DNA from: an uncultured delta proteobacterium
GTDB taxonomy: Bacteria; Myxococcota_A; UBA9160; JAFDET01
Length of the DNA: 64,000 nucleotides
Reading direction: 5' to 3'
Assembly (NCBI GenBank): GCA_947259215.1
Contig: CAMYLJ010000022.1
Span: forward strand, 61,238 to 125,237
A program made the position numbers and the translations under genes. The notes beneath the pieces are model-generated. The model did not search any database and was not told the DNA's origin. It saw only the letters and a program-made list of their open reading frames with translations. Shown here piece after piece: positions 34,987 through 45,244 of this stretch (position 1 is the stretch's first letter; each line of letters begins with the position of its first letter).

Positions 34987-37008
34987 CTACGGCGCGACCG
35001 GGTTCAGGAAGACCTCGTCGTCGGTGACGACGAAGACGCCGATCGTGCTCGAGGCCACGTTGACGTCGGTCGTGGTCGTGCCCAGCGGGACGATCTCGGA
35101 GGAGTCGTCGAAGTCGCCGTCCGCGTTGCGGTCCTGGAGGAGCGTGAGGTCGCTGTCGGCGTTGTAGGCCACCGCCAGCCCCCCCACGGGTGTAGTCGAG
35201 ATCGCGCAGGCGGTGACGCCGCTCCCCGCCAGCGCCGTCGACTCGCCGGGACCTGCAAAGTCGCCGTCGCTGTCCAGGTCGTGCAGCAGCATCGCGCTGC
35301 CAGCGCCGCTCTCCTGGTAGACGATGGCCAGCCGATCCGAGCCGTCGAAGGTCGCCCCGAAGCACTCCGCGTCGCCGGAGACGAGGGTCTGCTGCTCGGG
35401 GTTTCCGCCCACGCTGTCGTCGAAGTCGCCGTCTCCGGTGAGGTCGCGCGCCAGGCGCAGCTCCCCCGGCGCGCCCGGATTTCTCAGGTAGACGACGGCG
35501 GGATTCCCGGCGGAGTCGGACGCCACCTCGACGATCGCGTTGGCCAGGCCCGTCTCGAGGGTGACGACCTCGTTGGTCCCGGTGTAGTCGGCGTCACCGT
35601 TGCGATCGTGGGCCACGGCCACCTCGGTCACGAACGTAGGCGCGAAGATCCCGCGCACGTAGGCGGCCACCACCTCACCCGTTGCATCGAGGTCCAGGCT
35701 CGCGGACGAAAGCGTGGCCTGGATCGTTCCGCTGAAGCTCTCCACGTCGGTAAACTCCGCGGGGTCGTCGACGTCCGTGAAGTCGTCGCCGTCCACGTCT
35801 CTCACCACACGGATGCTGCAGGTCGTAGCCACCAGGCGACGGCATCCGATCCCGAAGATCTGCCCCGTCGCGTCGAAGACGTAGTCGGCCATGCCGAAGA
35901 AGTTGGTGTTGCCGGCCAGATCCGGGATGCCATCTCCGTTGCTGGGCGACGTGTCGACCTCGTAGACCTTCTGGGACCTGCCGATCAGCGTCTGCTGGAC
36001 CCCCCGCACGTCGAAGGTGGAGAGCCGGGGCGGGGAGACGCCGTGGCTGACCAACTGCGAGGCCGGGAAGTCGCTGAAGCTGAAGAGAGTGGTCTTTGCC
36101 GCCGTCTCGCCGTTGCTGCGCGTCACCTGGACGTTCGCGGTCCCAATGCTCTGGGGGCCGACGACGACGTCGAAGCTCGTGGGCGTCAGGTTCAGAGGCG
36201 TCGGGTTCTCGCTTCCGAAGGCCACGGACATCCCCGGCTCGAAGTTGCTGCCCAGGACCGTCAGCACGACGGGAAAGGCGAAGAGGGCGCTCGAGGGGTT
36301 GACGCTCGTGAGGACCGGCGTGACCAGGTTGATGTCGGAGCCCTGGATGCCCTCGTTCGTGTCGTTGATCCCGTCGTCGTCATTGTCGGGATCTACGAAG
36401 TTGGCGATCCCGTCCCCGTCGGTATCCCCCAGGCCCTCGCTGGGATCGTCGCTGGGAGGGCCGCCGTCGAAGTTCACGTGCTCGAAGATCTCACTCAGGA
36501 CCTGGGCGGAGACCCCGTTGACCAGGATGACTTCCTGGGCGACGTCGGCGCTGGTCGCGTTGTCGGCCTGCCCGGCGCTGTCCGCGCGCAGGGCGAAGGG
36601 TGCCGTGAGGATCTGGATCCGCACCAGGGCGGGGTCCACGTCCACCGCGAGCTCCAGGAAGCGATCGGGAGCGGCCAGCAGGTCGCCGCTGAACACCGTG
36701 GCGAGGTCGGGGGTGAGCGGGTCCGTGGGCGTATCGGTGGTCTCGCCGCTCGGCCCGATCGCCAGGGTGAAGGTGCCGTCGGCCAGGAGCGTGCTCGGGA
36801 ACTCCTGCTTGTAGAGCAGTGTTCCCCCGGCGATCGTGTCGAAGATGCGAACCGTCAGGTCCGCGGTCCCGGTGCGCGGGGCGCCCAGGTCGTCGAGCAG
36901 CACACCCTGGTAGTGGATCTGCGCCGGCACGTCGGGCGGGAGGGCGGGGGCCGAGGCCGCCAATCCGAGCGGGAGTGCGACGGCGAGGATCCGGGGAATG
37001 GGTCGCAT
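34987..37008 (-). CDS. Exported surface protein with TIG domain and calcium-binding-type repeats
   Basis: 673 residues with a signal peptide (PRILAVALPLGLAASAPA). The N-terminal 150 residues (IHYQGVLLDDLGAPRTGTAD) resemble tail-fibre-like exported proteins. DTDGDGIANFVDPDNDDDG (about 190-210) is a thrombospondin type-3-like calcium motif. An IPT/TIG-like domain follows (about 228-310, VTPVLTSVNPSSALF). Repeated beta-propeller-like strands with DxDxDGDF motifs (DLTGDGDFDDS, DLDSDGDFAGPG, DRNADGDFDDSSE) fill the rest. It is probably a surface or secreted protein, and it follows its exported neighbour by one base. Confidence 0.65.
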   Translation of the reverse strand: MRPIPRILAVALPLGLAASAPALPPDVPAQIHYQGVLLDDLGAPRTGTADLTVRIFDTIAGGTLLYKQEFPSTLLADGTFTLAIGPSGETTDTPTDPLTPDLATVFSGDLLAAPDRFLELAVDVDPALVRIQILTAPFALRADSAGQADNATSADVAQEVILVNGVSAQVLSEIFEHVNFDGGPPSDDPSEGLGDTDGDGIANFVDPDNDDDGINDTNEGIQGSDINLVTPVLTSVNPSSALFAFPVVLTVLGSNFEPGMSVAFGSENPTPLNLTPTSFDVVVGPQSIGTANVQVTRSNGETAAKTTLFSFSDFPASQLVSHGVSPPRLSTFDVRGVQQTLIGRSQKVYEVDTSPSNGDGIPDLAGNTNFFGMADYVFDATGQIFGIGCRRLVATTCSIRVVRDVDGDDFTDVDDPAEFTDVESFSGTIQATLSSASLDLDATGEVVAAYVRGIFAPTFVTEVAVAHDRNGDADYTGTNEVVTLETGLANAIVEVASDSAGNPAVVYLRNPGAPGELRLARDLTGDGDFDDSVGGNPEQQTLVSGDAECFGATFDGSDRLAIVYQESGAGSAMLLHDLDSDGDFAGPGESTALAGSGVTACAISTTPVGGLAVAYNADSDLTLLQDRNADGDFDDSSEIVPLGTTTTDVNVASSTIGVFVVTDDEVFLNPVAP

Positions 37009-37009
37009 G

Positions 37010-37642
37010 TCAGGGCCCTCCTGCGATCAGCTGCTCGGCTCGCTCCACGAAGCCCGAGCGCACGGTCTCTCCGGCCGCGGTGCCGATCGGCTGGGCGGCG
37101 ACGGCCTCGCCGAGAGACGCGTTGGCGAGCGTCGAGAGCCCGAACGAGATCGGCGACGCGCCCGCGGAAGTCAGGGCGGAGGCCTCCTGGGTGAAGAAAT
37201 CCACGAGATCGAAGTCCGCCCGATCGGATTTGAGGACGCTGTCCGCGTCGAGGGCGCTCACCACCAGGCTGTGGGGGCCGAGAACGAATCCCGAGAGGTC
37301 GACGTCGATGCGGTTCAGCGACGCCGGCGAGCCCTGCTCGATCGAGAAGTTCGTGACGTCGAGGAGACCGCCAGCGATCAGCACGCTCCCGGCCTGGCCA
37401 CTGAAGGGCGGCACGAGGCCGAGGGCGGCGACGAGATCCACGCCGTCGACCTCCAGCGTGATCGAGGAGGTCTGGACGCGGGACCCGGCGATGGCGCTCA
37501 CCGCCACTCCGTCCGCGGTGAAGAGAGCCAGGTCCGCGGGGCTGTCGATCCGCACCTGGGGAGGTCCTCCGCAGCGCGCCCCCATGCTGTACGCGCCGAC
37601 AAGACCGAAGAGGATCAAGATCGACGGGGCTCGAGAGCCCAT
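37010..37642 (-). CDS. Exported Ig-like protein, unknown
   Basis: 210 residues. A signal segment (SILILFGLVGAYSMGARC) is followed by an Ig/cadherin-like beta domain: QVRIDSPADLALFTADGVAV, SSITLEVDGVDLVAALG and FVLGPHSLVVSALDAD. A Cys directly after the hydrophobic stretch could be a lipid acceptor, but the lipobox is poor. It lies one base upstream of the large TIG protein, so they form a two-gene unit. Function is unknown. Confidence 0.6.
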   Translation of the reverse strand: MGSRAPSILILFGLVGAYSMGARCGGPPQVRIDSPADLALFTADGVAVSAIAGSRVQTSSITLEVDGVDLVAALGLVPPFSGQAGSVLIAGGLLDVTNFSIEQGSPASLNRIDVDLSGFVLGPHSLVVSALDADSVLKSDRADFDLVDFFTQEASALTSAGASPISFGLSTLANASLGEAVAAQPIGTAAGETVRSGFVERAEQLIAGGP

Positions 37643-37688
37643 GTAGCCATCCTAACACGGATCAGGGGCTCCGCGGATCGGCCGTGGC

Positions 37689-38462
37689 TCAGGCGGACTC
37701 CCCGAGCCGTTCTCGCCGCTCCCGCTCGATGCCGCCCAGGATCTCGCGACAGACCTCCGGGTCGAAGCGGGCGAGGTCCGCCTCCGGCGGCTTGCGGCCA
37801 AAGACGGTGGTGCCCTGGATCTCGATCCGGTCGATCAGGCCCCACGCGCGCAGCTGGTTGAGCAGCCGGTAGACGATCAGCTTCTTCATGCCGCCGGTCG
37901 GCCGCCGCTCGCTGATGGGCAGGTACTTGGCCGAGTCCTCGTAGTCGTCGACGACGATCAGCCCGCCGGGCAGCAGGCGTTCCCAGAAGAGCTGGAAGTC
38001 CCGGTCGATGCGCCCGTCGGCGTCGAGCACCAGGGCGGCGATGCGGGGGCTCTCGCCGAGGGCGAGGAGCGCGTCGGCGTTCTCGAGGGTCAGCTCGTGG
38101 GGAAACAGCCGGACCTGGTCTTCGACCCCGAACTTCCGGAAGTTCCGCTGGATGAGCTCGACGTTCTCCGCGTAGGACCCGATCTCGCTCCGGGATCCCC
38201 CCTCGCACTTCTCGGCGACGATCAGCCGGGAGCGCTTCTTCGAATCCCGCATCGCGGTGGCGATCACGATGGAGCCCGCCCCCGACGCCCCGCCGACCTC
38301 GACGACGTCGAGGTCGGGCAGCTGCGAGACCCGGTCGTAGAGCTCGCGGTAGACCACGGTGCTCAGCATCCCGCGGGCTTCCCGCTTGATCCGCTCGACC
38401 GGCGGCCCGCCGGCGCTTCGCCCGCGCTTCCGGGATCTCCACAGGCGGCCGAGCCGGATCAC
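37689..38462 (-). CDS. Class I SAM-dependent methyltransferase-like protein
   Basis: 257 residues. The Rossmann core is visible as LDVVEVGGASGAGSIVIATAM (motif I with GxxxGxG-like glycines), then RLIVAEKCEGGSR, a DADGRIDRDF acidic motif and LPGGLIVVDDYED. The arrangement resembles Methyltransf_24/CmcI-type enzymes that modify sugars or polyketides. The N-terminus is Arg-rich. It is followed by two exported proteins on the same strand, and the substrate is not evident. Confidence 0.7.
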   Translation of the reverse strand: MIRLGRLWRSRKRGRSAGGPPVERIKREARGMLSTVVYRELYDRVSQLPDLDVVEVGGASGAGSIVIATAMRDSKKRSRLIVAEKCEGGSRSEIGSYAENVELIQRNFRKFGVEDQVRLFPHELTLENADALLALGESPRIAALVLDADGRIDRDFQLFWERLLPGGLIVVDDYEDSAKYLPISERRPTGGMKKLIVYRLLNQLRAWGLIDRIEIQGTTVFGRKPPEADLARFDPEVCREILGGIERERRERLGESA

Positions 38463-38711
38463 CGGCTTCTCCCGCCGTCGCGTTGGCGATCCGCGTCCAC
38501 CCGGACAATCTACCGGAATCGACGATCACGCCGTGCGGGCTGGCGGTCGCAGTGCGCCGCCGTAGCTATTACCACCCATCGCAGAGCTGCGTCGCCCTTG
38601 CGGCGGCTCCTCCCATCGGAGAGAATCGGCTTGCCTCAAGTACTGTTTGTGCTTGAAGCGGCACGGTCGTCGATCAAGCTCACCCCCGAGAAGCCACCCA
38701 GGGAGGTCCCG

Positions 38712-39275
38712 ATGTTGAGAGCTCTTGTTGCCAGCCTGAGCCTGTTGCTGCTCGTGGGGGTATTCCCGGCATCCGCCGACGTGATCGACGACGGCGGAGG
38801 CCCGGCCGACGGCTCCCGCCGGCCCGCGCCCGCGCCGCCCCCGGCGCCCGCACCGGCACCGGCGGCGGTCATCGACGACTGGAATCGCCACCACCTCTCG
38901 GTGTACCTGTCCTCGGCCAGCACCAGCGACTTCGACGCCAGCGAATTCAACGGCGGCGGCGAGTACGAGTTCCAGTTCAGCAAGTACGTCGGCATCGGCG
39001 CGCAGGTGGAGGGCACCACCGGCAACTTCCGGAACATGGTGGCGCTGGTCCCGATCTTCATCCATCCGTGGAAGGGCCTCCGGCTGACCGTCGGCGGCGG
39101 CGCCATCCTAGACGAAGACAACAACTCCGACGGCCTGCTCCGCGTCGGGATCGGCTACCGCTTCAACCTCACGGACAACATCACCTTCGCGCCGGAGTAC
39201 AACGCCGACCTGCCCGGTGCGAATGGGGACAACGTGAACCACCTCTTCGGAATCCGCCTGGGCTATTCGTTCTAG
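38712..39275 (+). CDS. Outer-membrane beta-barrel protein
   Basis: 187 residues from the ATG at 38712. A signal peptide (LVASLSLLLLVGVFPASA) leads to a Pro/Ala-rich spacer and about eight amphipathic strands (HHLSVYLSSASTSDFDAS, YEFQFSKYVGIGAQVEG, LRLTVGGGAILDEDN, LLRVGIGYRFNLTDNITF). The C-terminal residue is Phe (FGIRLGYSF), as expected for BAM substrates. It resembles OmpA/OmpW-like small barrels. A strong terminator follows at 39299. Confidence 0.75.
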   Translation: MLRALVASLSLLLLVGVFPASADVIDDGGGPADGSRRPAPAPPPAPAPAPAAVIDDWNRHHLSVYLSSASTSDFDASEFNGGGEYEFQFSKYVGIGAQVEGTTGNFRNMVALVPIFIHPWKGLRLTVGGGAILDEDNNSDGLLRVGIGYRFNLTDNITFAPEYNADLPGANGDNVNHLFGIRLGYSF

Positions 39276-39586
39276 CCAGGCCACGAAGAGCGGCACCACG
39301 CGCCGGCTCGGGGAGACCCGAGCCGGCGCGTTGCATTTCGGGCTCCGCCGCTACGAGCCGGCACCGGGCGGGCCGTATCCCCCGGGGATCGGGCCTTGGT
39401 TGGACCGACGGCCCCAGCCTGCACGTCAGCGAGCCGTTCGGCAGCCGGCGACTCACGGGACCAACCCCCCGGATCGGGCTCACTTCAGCCCCTCGGGGGC
39501 CATTCCCTCTTCAGTGGGCCTTCCCGCCGGTCGATTCCATCTACGGCTCCACTCTCTCGAGCTTGCGGAGCCAATAGGAGGCAAGC
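39276..39586. other. Intergenic stretch after the beta-barrel gene
   Basis: 311 bases. The first part holds the strong terminator hairpin (39299-39330). The remainder has no convincing open reading frame. AGGAGG shortly before 39587 is the ribosome site of the DUF2188 gene, which has no clear promoter boxes. Confidence 0.55.
39299..39338 (+). terminator. Strong intrinsic-type terminator after the beta-barrel gene
   Basis: CGCGCCGGCTCGGG (39299-39312) and CCCGAGCCGGCGCG (39317-39330) are perfect 14-bp complements closed by a GAGA (GNRA) tetraloop, followed by the T-containing TTGCATTT. This is the clearest terminator in the window. Confidence 0.8.
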
Positions 39587-39790
39587 ATGCCGAAGAAGTC
39601 GTTTGTCGTTCGCAACTCGCCGGACGGTTGGATGGTCCAGCGGGAGGGCAAGAAGAGCCCCGAGAGCACGCACAAGAAGAAGGACGTCGCAGTGCGCCGG
39701 GGTCGTTCGCTGGCCAAGCGCGCGGGTGGCGTGCTCAAGATCAAGGGCAGGAACGGGAAGATCCAGGCCAAGCGGAGCTACGCCGCCTAG
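39587..39790 (+). CDS. DUF2188 protein
   Basis: 67 residues, Lys/Arg-rich, behind a perfect AGGAGG. The DUF2188 pattern is present: KSFVVRNSPDGWMVQREGKK, then an alternating basic stretch and GGVLKIKGRNGKIQ near the end. The family is small, basic and widespread, with no known function; DNA or RNA binding is sometimes supposed. It is flanked by terminators on both sides, so it is an independent unit. Confidence 0.85.
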   Translation: MPKKSFVVRNSPDGWMVQREGKKSPESTHKKKDVAVRRGRSLAKRAGGVLKIKGRNGKIQAKRSYAA

Positions 39791-39842
39791 ATCGAGCCCA
39801 GCGTCGAGCCGGCTCCGCGCCGGTCGCGACGATCGAAAGACG

Positions 39843-39887
39843 AAGCCGGCGGGCCGCCCGGAAACGGGAGGTCCGCCGGCTTTCGTT
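39843..39887 (+). terminator. Terminator after the DUF2188 gene
   Basis: AAGCCGGCGGGCC (39843-39855) pairs with GGTCCGCCGGCTT (39870-39882), with one G-T wobble. An inner CCCG-GAAA-CGGG hairpin (39857-39868) caps it, and TCGTTT follows. Confidence 0.7.
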
Positions 39888-39949
39888 TCGGCCCCGGCGC
39901 CGGGGAGGGGAGTCGGGATAGAATCGGTCTCCGGGGGCCGGAGGCCGAA

Positions 39950-40843
39950 ATGGCAGCTTCGACGGACATCGGGGTTCTGGACGTCAACCGCCTCTCGGGC
40001 TCGCTCGGGGCCGAGATCCGGGGGATCTCCCTGGAGCAGGCAGGTCCCGCCGAAGCCGACGCGATCCGATCGCTCCTGCTGGAGCATCAGGTGCTGTTCT
40101 TCCCAGAGCAGCACCTGACGCCCGACCAGCACATCGCCTTCGGGCGGCTCTTCGGCGAGCTCGAGGCGCACCCGAACCTGAGCCTCGGGGCGGAGCGTCC
40201 GGAATTCTTCGAGCTGAAGGCAGAAGGGGGAGCGGGCGCCATCGCGGACGAGTGGCACAGCGACCTGACCTGTCAGGCGCAGCCTTCGGTGATGGCGATC
40301 CTGCACATGAAGAAGTGCCCCCCGTTCGGCGGCGACACGCTGTGGGCCAACCAGTACAAGGCCTACGAGGAGCTCTCGCCCCCGCTGCAGGATTTCTGCC
40401 AGGGCCTGACGGCGCTCCACGATGCCCATGCCCACGGCAAGCCCGAGACCATGGCCGTGCATCCGGTGGTGCGTGTCCACCCCGTGACGGGACGGAAGTC
40501 GCTCTTCGTGAACGAGCACTTCACGCGGCGCATCGTCGAGCTGGCCCACCCGGAGAGCGATGCGCTGCTGCAGTTCCTGACGCGCTGGGCGTCCAACCCG
40601 CGCTTCACGGTCCGCTACCGCTGGAGCGAGGGGACGATCGCGATGTGGGACAACCGCTGCACCCAGCACTACGTGCTGAACGACTTCGAAGGCGAGCGGG
40701 TCATCCAGCGCGTCACCGTCATGGGGGACGAGCCCGAGCCCGCGTCGCCGCCGCGCTGGAAGCCCTACATCAAGCCCTTCAGCGCGGCGAGCCGTCACGA
40801 CCGCCAGCTGAAGGCGTACCTGGACGGCAAGGGGCCCGGCTAG
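39950..40843 (+). CDS. TauD/TfdA-family Fe(II)/2-oxoglutarate dioxygenase
   Basis: 297 residues. The metal-binding HxD is in ADEWHSDLTC, the distal His in CTQHYVLNDFEGERV and the 2-oxoglutarate-binding Arg in RVIQRVTVMG. Also typical are HQVLFFPEQHLTPDQHIAFG near the start and GGDTLWANQYKAYEEL. The family opens taurine, aryloxyalkanoates or other substrates; this one cannot be assigned. It stands alone, after a terminator and before a 0.4-kb gap. Confidence 0.85.
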   Translation: MAASTDIGVLDVNRLSGSLGAEIRGISLEQAGPAEADAIRSLLLEHQVLFFPEQHLTPDQHIAFGRLFGELEAHPNLSLGAERPEFFELKAEGGAGAIADEWHSDLTCQAQPSVMAILHMKKCPPFGGDTLWANQYKAYEELSPPLQDFCQGLTALHDAHAHGKPETMAVHPVVRVHPVTGRKSLFVNEHFTRRIVELAHPESDALLQFLTRWASNPRFTVRYRWSEGTIAMWDNRCTQHYVLNDFEGERVIQRVTVMGDEPEPASPPRWKPYIKPFSAASRHDRQLKAYLDGKGPG

Positions 40844-41248
40844 GGGTTCTCGCGCTGCCGCAGGCGGCGCGGTTGGCGCCGGCCCGCCGGCCTCACGGCC
40901 GGCGGCACCGGGCGCCAGAGGGCCCCGTCGCGGGAGCGGGGCTGATGCGACCGGGGTAGCAATCCGCGTGCCGCCCTCCTCCTTTTGAATCAGGTAGTTG
41001 CAAGACGGACCGGGGACCCGGAGCGCACCGAGAGTGCCCACGTTGGGAAAACCCTTACACAGCGACGCGGAGATCACCTCGAAATCCCCTCGGGGAATCC
41101 GCCTCGGACGCCGCTGAAAGGGCAGCCCGCTACCCGGATTGGGAAATCCGCTTCCGCACGCCGGGGGTGGAGGAGCCTCAAGAACGCGCCCCAACCGGTC
41201 GAAAACACCTCGGAACCACTCTGCTCGCGGCGGAGGGGCGGGGTAGAA
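40844..41248. other. Intergenic stretch upstream of pilT
   Basis: 405 bases without a convincing gene; the open frame from 40985 is an upstream extension of pilT lacking domain character. It contains a large hairpin (40874-40917). No clear sigma-70 or sigma-54 promoter is recognised before pilT. Confidence 0.5.
40874..40917 (+). terminator. Two-tier GC-rich hairpin after the dioxygenase gene
   Basis: Outer arms TGGCGCC (40874-40880) and GGCGCCA (40911-40917) enclose a perfect inner stem CCGCCGGCC/GGCCGGCGG with a TCAC loop (40884-40905). There is no T-run, so termination is probable only by position. Confidence 0.45.
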
Positions 41249-42463
<1,215 letters not shown>

Positions 42464-42584
42464 CGCCCTCCCGCGCCGCGCCCCGGCGGGCTGCGGCATC
42501 CGCGCCATCCCACCTGCCCGCACTCCGGCACGAGCCGGATTCGTCCACTATCTTCGGGGACTTGCAGCCCCGGTGAGGTGTGCG

Positions 42585-45242
42585 ATGGCGTCCAGGCCGA
42601 CGGCCGGACACGAGATCCGCGAGAGCTTCCTGCGCTTCTTCGAGGCGCGGGGTCACCGCGTGGTGCCGAGTTCGTCGCTCGTGCCCGAGGCGGACCCGAC
42701 CCTGATGTTCACCAACGCGGGCATGGTGCAGTTCAAGCGGGTCTTCACCGGCGAGGAGACCCGCGGCTATAGCCGCGCTGTCAGCTCCCAGAAGTGCCTG
42801 CGCGTCTCCGGCAAGCACAACGACCTGGAGGTCGTGGGGCGCACGCCGATCCACCACACCTTCTTCGAGATGCTCGGGAACTTCTCCTTCGGCGACTACT
42901 TCAAGCAGGAGGCCATCGCCTACGCCTGGGAGCTGGTGAACGAGGTCTGGGGCCTGGCCGCGGAGGACCTGGCGGTCTCGGTCTACCGCGAGGACGACGA
43001 GGCCTTCGGAATCTGGGAGCGCGAGATCGGCTTTCCCGCGGACCGGATCCACCGCCTGGGCGAGGACGAGAACTTCTGGAGCATGGGAGAGACCGGCCCC
43101 TGCGGGCCCTGCACCGAGATCCACTACGACCGCGGCGCTCCCACCGCGAGCTGTCCCGATCCGAAGGCGTGCGACCCCGCCTGCGACTGCGGCCGCTGGG
43201 CGGAGATCTGGAACCTCGTCTTCATGCAGTTCGACCGCGACGCGAGCGGCACCCAGACGCCGCTCCCAAAGCCCTGCGTGGACACCGGCTCCGGCCTCGA
43301 GCGCGTGGCTTCCGTCCTGCAAGGCGTGACGACCACCTACGACACGGACCTGTTCGCCGGAATCCTGGCGCGCGCCCAGGATCTCTCGGGCGTCGCGCTC
43401 GGAACCGACGCGGAGAAGGACGTGTCGCTGCGCGTCGTGGCGGACCACGCCCGCTCCGTGTCCTTCCTGATCGGCGACGGCGTCCTGCCCTCCAACGAGG
43501 GCCGCGGCTACGTGCTGCGGCGCATCCTGCGCCGGGCGGCGCGCCACGGCGTCCTGCTCGGGGTCGAGCGGCCCTTCCTGTACCAGGTGTCGGACGCCGT
43601 GATCCACGAGATGGCGGGCGCCTACCCGGAGCTGGCCGAGCGCCGCGCCTACATCACCGACCGCGTGCGGCGCGAGGAGGAGCGCTTCCTCGAGACGCTC
43701 TCCAAGGGCCTGGCCCTGCTGGAGGACGAGATCCGCGCGCTCCGCGATGGATCGGTCGAGACGCTCCCCGGCGAAATCGCCTTCCGCCTCTACGACACCT
43801 ACGGCTTCCCGCTCGACCTGACCGAGGACATCCTCATGGGTCACGGGCTCGGGATCGACCGCGGCGCCTTCGACGCCTGCATGGAGGAGCAGCGGACGCG
43901 GGCGCGGGCCGCCTGGAAGGGCAGCGGCGACGACGCCATCGACGAGGTGTATGGACGCCTCGCGGCGGACCTGACCACCAGCTTCGTCGGCTACGACGCG
44001 CTCGACGCGGGCTCCAGCGTGCGTGCGCTGCTGGTCGCCGGCGCCTCCGTCGACGCGGCGCGCGAGGGCGACGAGGTGGAGCTCGTGGTGGACGAGACGC
44101 CCTTCTATCCCGAGAGCGGCGGCCAAGTGGGCGACCGCGGCGAGATCGAGACGCCGACCGGCAGCGTGGCCGTGCACGACGCGGCGCGCCCGAGCGGCGA
44201 GCTGATCGTGCACCGCGGGAAGGTCACCCGCGGCGAAGTCCGGGTGGGCGACGCGGCGGACCTGCGCGTCGACGCCGAGGCCCGGGCCGCCACCGTGCGC
44301 AACCACTCGGGCACCCACCTGCTCCACGCCGCGCTGCGCCAGGTGCTGGGGCCCCAGGCCATGCAGAAGGGATCGCTCGTCGCGCCGGACCGGCTGCGCT
44401 TCGACTTCACCCACGACCAGCCGCTGACGGACGGCGAGATCGAGCGCATCGAGGACCTCGCGAACCGCTGGATCGAGGCCAACAGCCCCGCGCGCATCCG
44501 CTTCCTGCCCTACGCCCAGGCGATCGAGTCCGGCGCCATCGCGATCTTCGAGGAGAAGTACGGCGACGAGGTGCGCGTCATCTCCTTCGGCGACGTCTCG
44601 ACGGAGCTCTGCGGCGGCACCCACGCGCGCGCCACCGGCGACATCGGGCTCTTGAAGGTGGTGTCCGAGAGCGGCATCGCCTCGGGCGTGCGGCGGATCG
44701 AGGCACTGACCGGCATGGGAGCGCTGGCGCACCTGCGCGCGCAGGAGCGGGCGCTGCGCCAGACGGCGTCGCTCCTCAAGTCGAAGACCGACGAGGTGCC
44801 CGCGCGCGTCGAGAAGCTCCTGGACGAGCGGCGCGACGCCCAGAAGGAGATGGAGCGCCTGCGCGCCGCCAGGCGCGGCGCGTCCTCCGGCGACCTGGCC
44901 TCCCAGGCGCGCGAGGTCGCCGGCATCCGGGTGCTCGCCACCCGGGCCGACGGCGCCGAGCCGAAGGAGCTGCGCAGTTTGGTGGACGATCTGCGCAACT
45001 CGCTCGGAAGCGGCGTGGTGCTGCTGGCCACGGAGAAGGACGGCAAGGTGTCGCTGGCCCTCGGCGTGACGAAGGACCTGGTGGGGCGGCACAAGGCCGG
45101 CGACCTGATCCGCGAGGTGGCGGCCCTGGTGGGCGGCAAGGGCGGCGGCCGGCCGGACTTCGCCCAGGCCGGCGGGAGCGACGTCTCGGGCATCGACGCG
45201 GCCTTCGAGAAGCTCTTCGCCCTGGTCGAAAGCGGCGGCTAG
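42585..45242 (+). CDS. alaS: Alanyl-tRNA synthetase
   Basis: 885 residues, preferring ATG 42585, with GAGGT just upstream, over GTG 42573. Class II catalytic landmarks: HEIRESFLRFFEARGH, LMFTNAGMVQFKRVF and GTWEMLGNF-like EMLGNFSFGDYF. The editing domain has NHSGTHLLHAAL (first zinc ligands) and ELCGGTHAR (second). The C-Ala/DHHA1-type domain with VVLLATEKDGKVSLALGV ends the protein. It charges tRNA-Ala and clears mischarged Ser/Gly. ispG follows at 2 bases. Confidence 0.97.
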   Translation: MASRPTAGHEIRESFLRFFEARGHRVVPSSSLVPEADPTLMFTNAGMVQFKRVFTGEETRGYSRAVSSQKCLRVSGKHNDLEVVGRTPIHHTFFEMLGNFSFGDYFKQEAIAYAWELVNEVWGLAAEDLAVSVYREDDEAFGIWEREIGFPADRIHRLGEDENFWSMGETGPCGPCTEIHYDRGAPTASCPDPKACDPACDCGRWAEIWNLVFMQFDRDASGTQTPLPKPCVDTGSGLERVASVLQGVTTTYDTDLFAGILARAQDLSGVALGTDAEKDVSLRVVADHARSVSFLIGDGVLPSNEGRGYVLRRILRRAARHGVLLGVERPFLYQVSDAVIHEMAGAYPELAERRAYITDRVRREEERFLETLSKGLALLEDEIRALRDGSVETLPGEIAFRLYDTYGFPLDLTEDILMGHGLGIDRGAFDACMEEQRTRARAAWKGSGDDAIDEVYGRLAADLTTSFVGYDALDAGSSVRALLVAGASVDAAREGDEVELVVDETPFYPESGGQVGDRGEIETPTGSVAVHDAARPSGELIVHRGKVTRGEVRVGDAADLRVDAEARAATVRNHSGTHLLHAALRQVLGPQAMQKGSLVAPDRLRFDFTHDQPLTDGEIERIEDLANRWIEANSPARIRFLPYAQAIESGAIAIFEEKYGDEVRVISFGDVSTELCGGTHARATGDIGLLKVVSESGIASGVRRIEALTGMGALAHLRAQERALRQTASLLKSKTDEVPARVEKLLDERRDAQKEMERLRAARRGASSGDLASQAREVAGIRVLATRADGAEPKELRSLVDDLRNSLGSGVVLLATEKDGKVSLALGVTKDLVGRHKAGDLIREVAALVGGKGGGRPDFAQAGGSDVSGIDAAFEKLFALVESGG

Positions 45243-45244
45243 TC

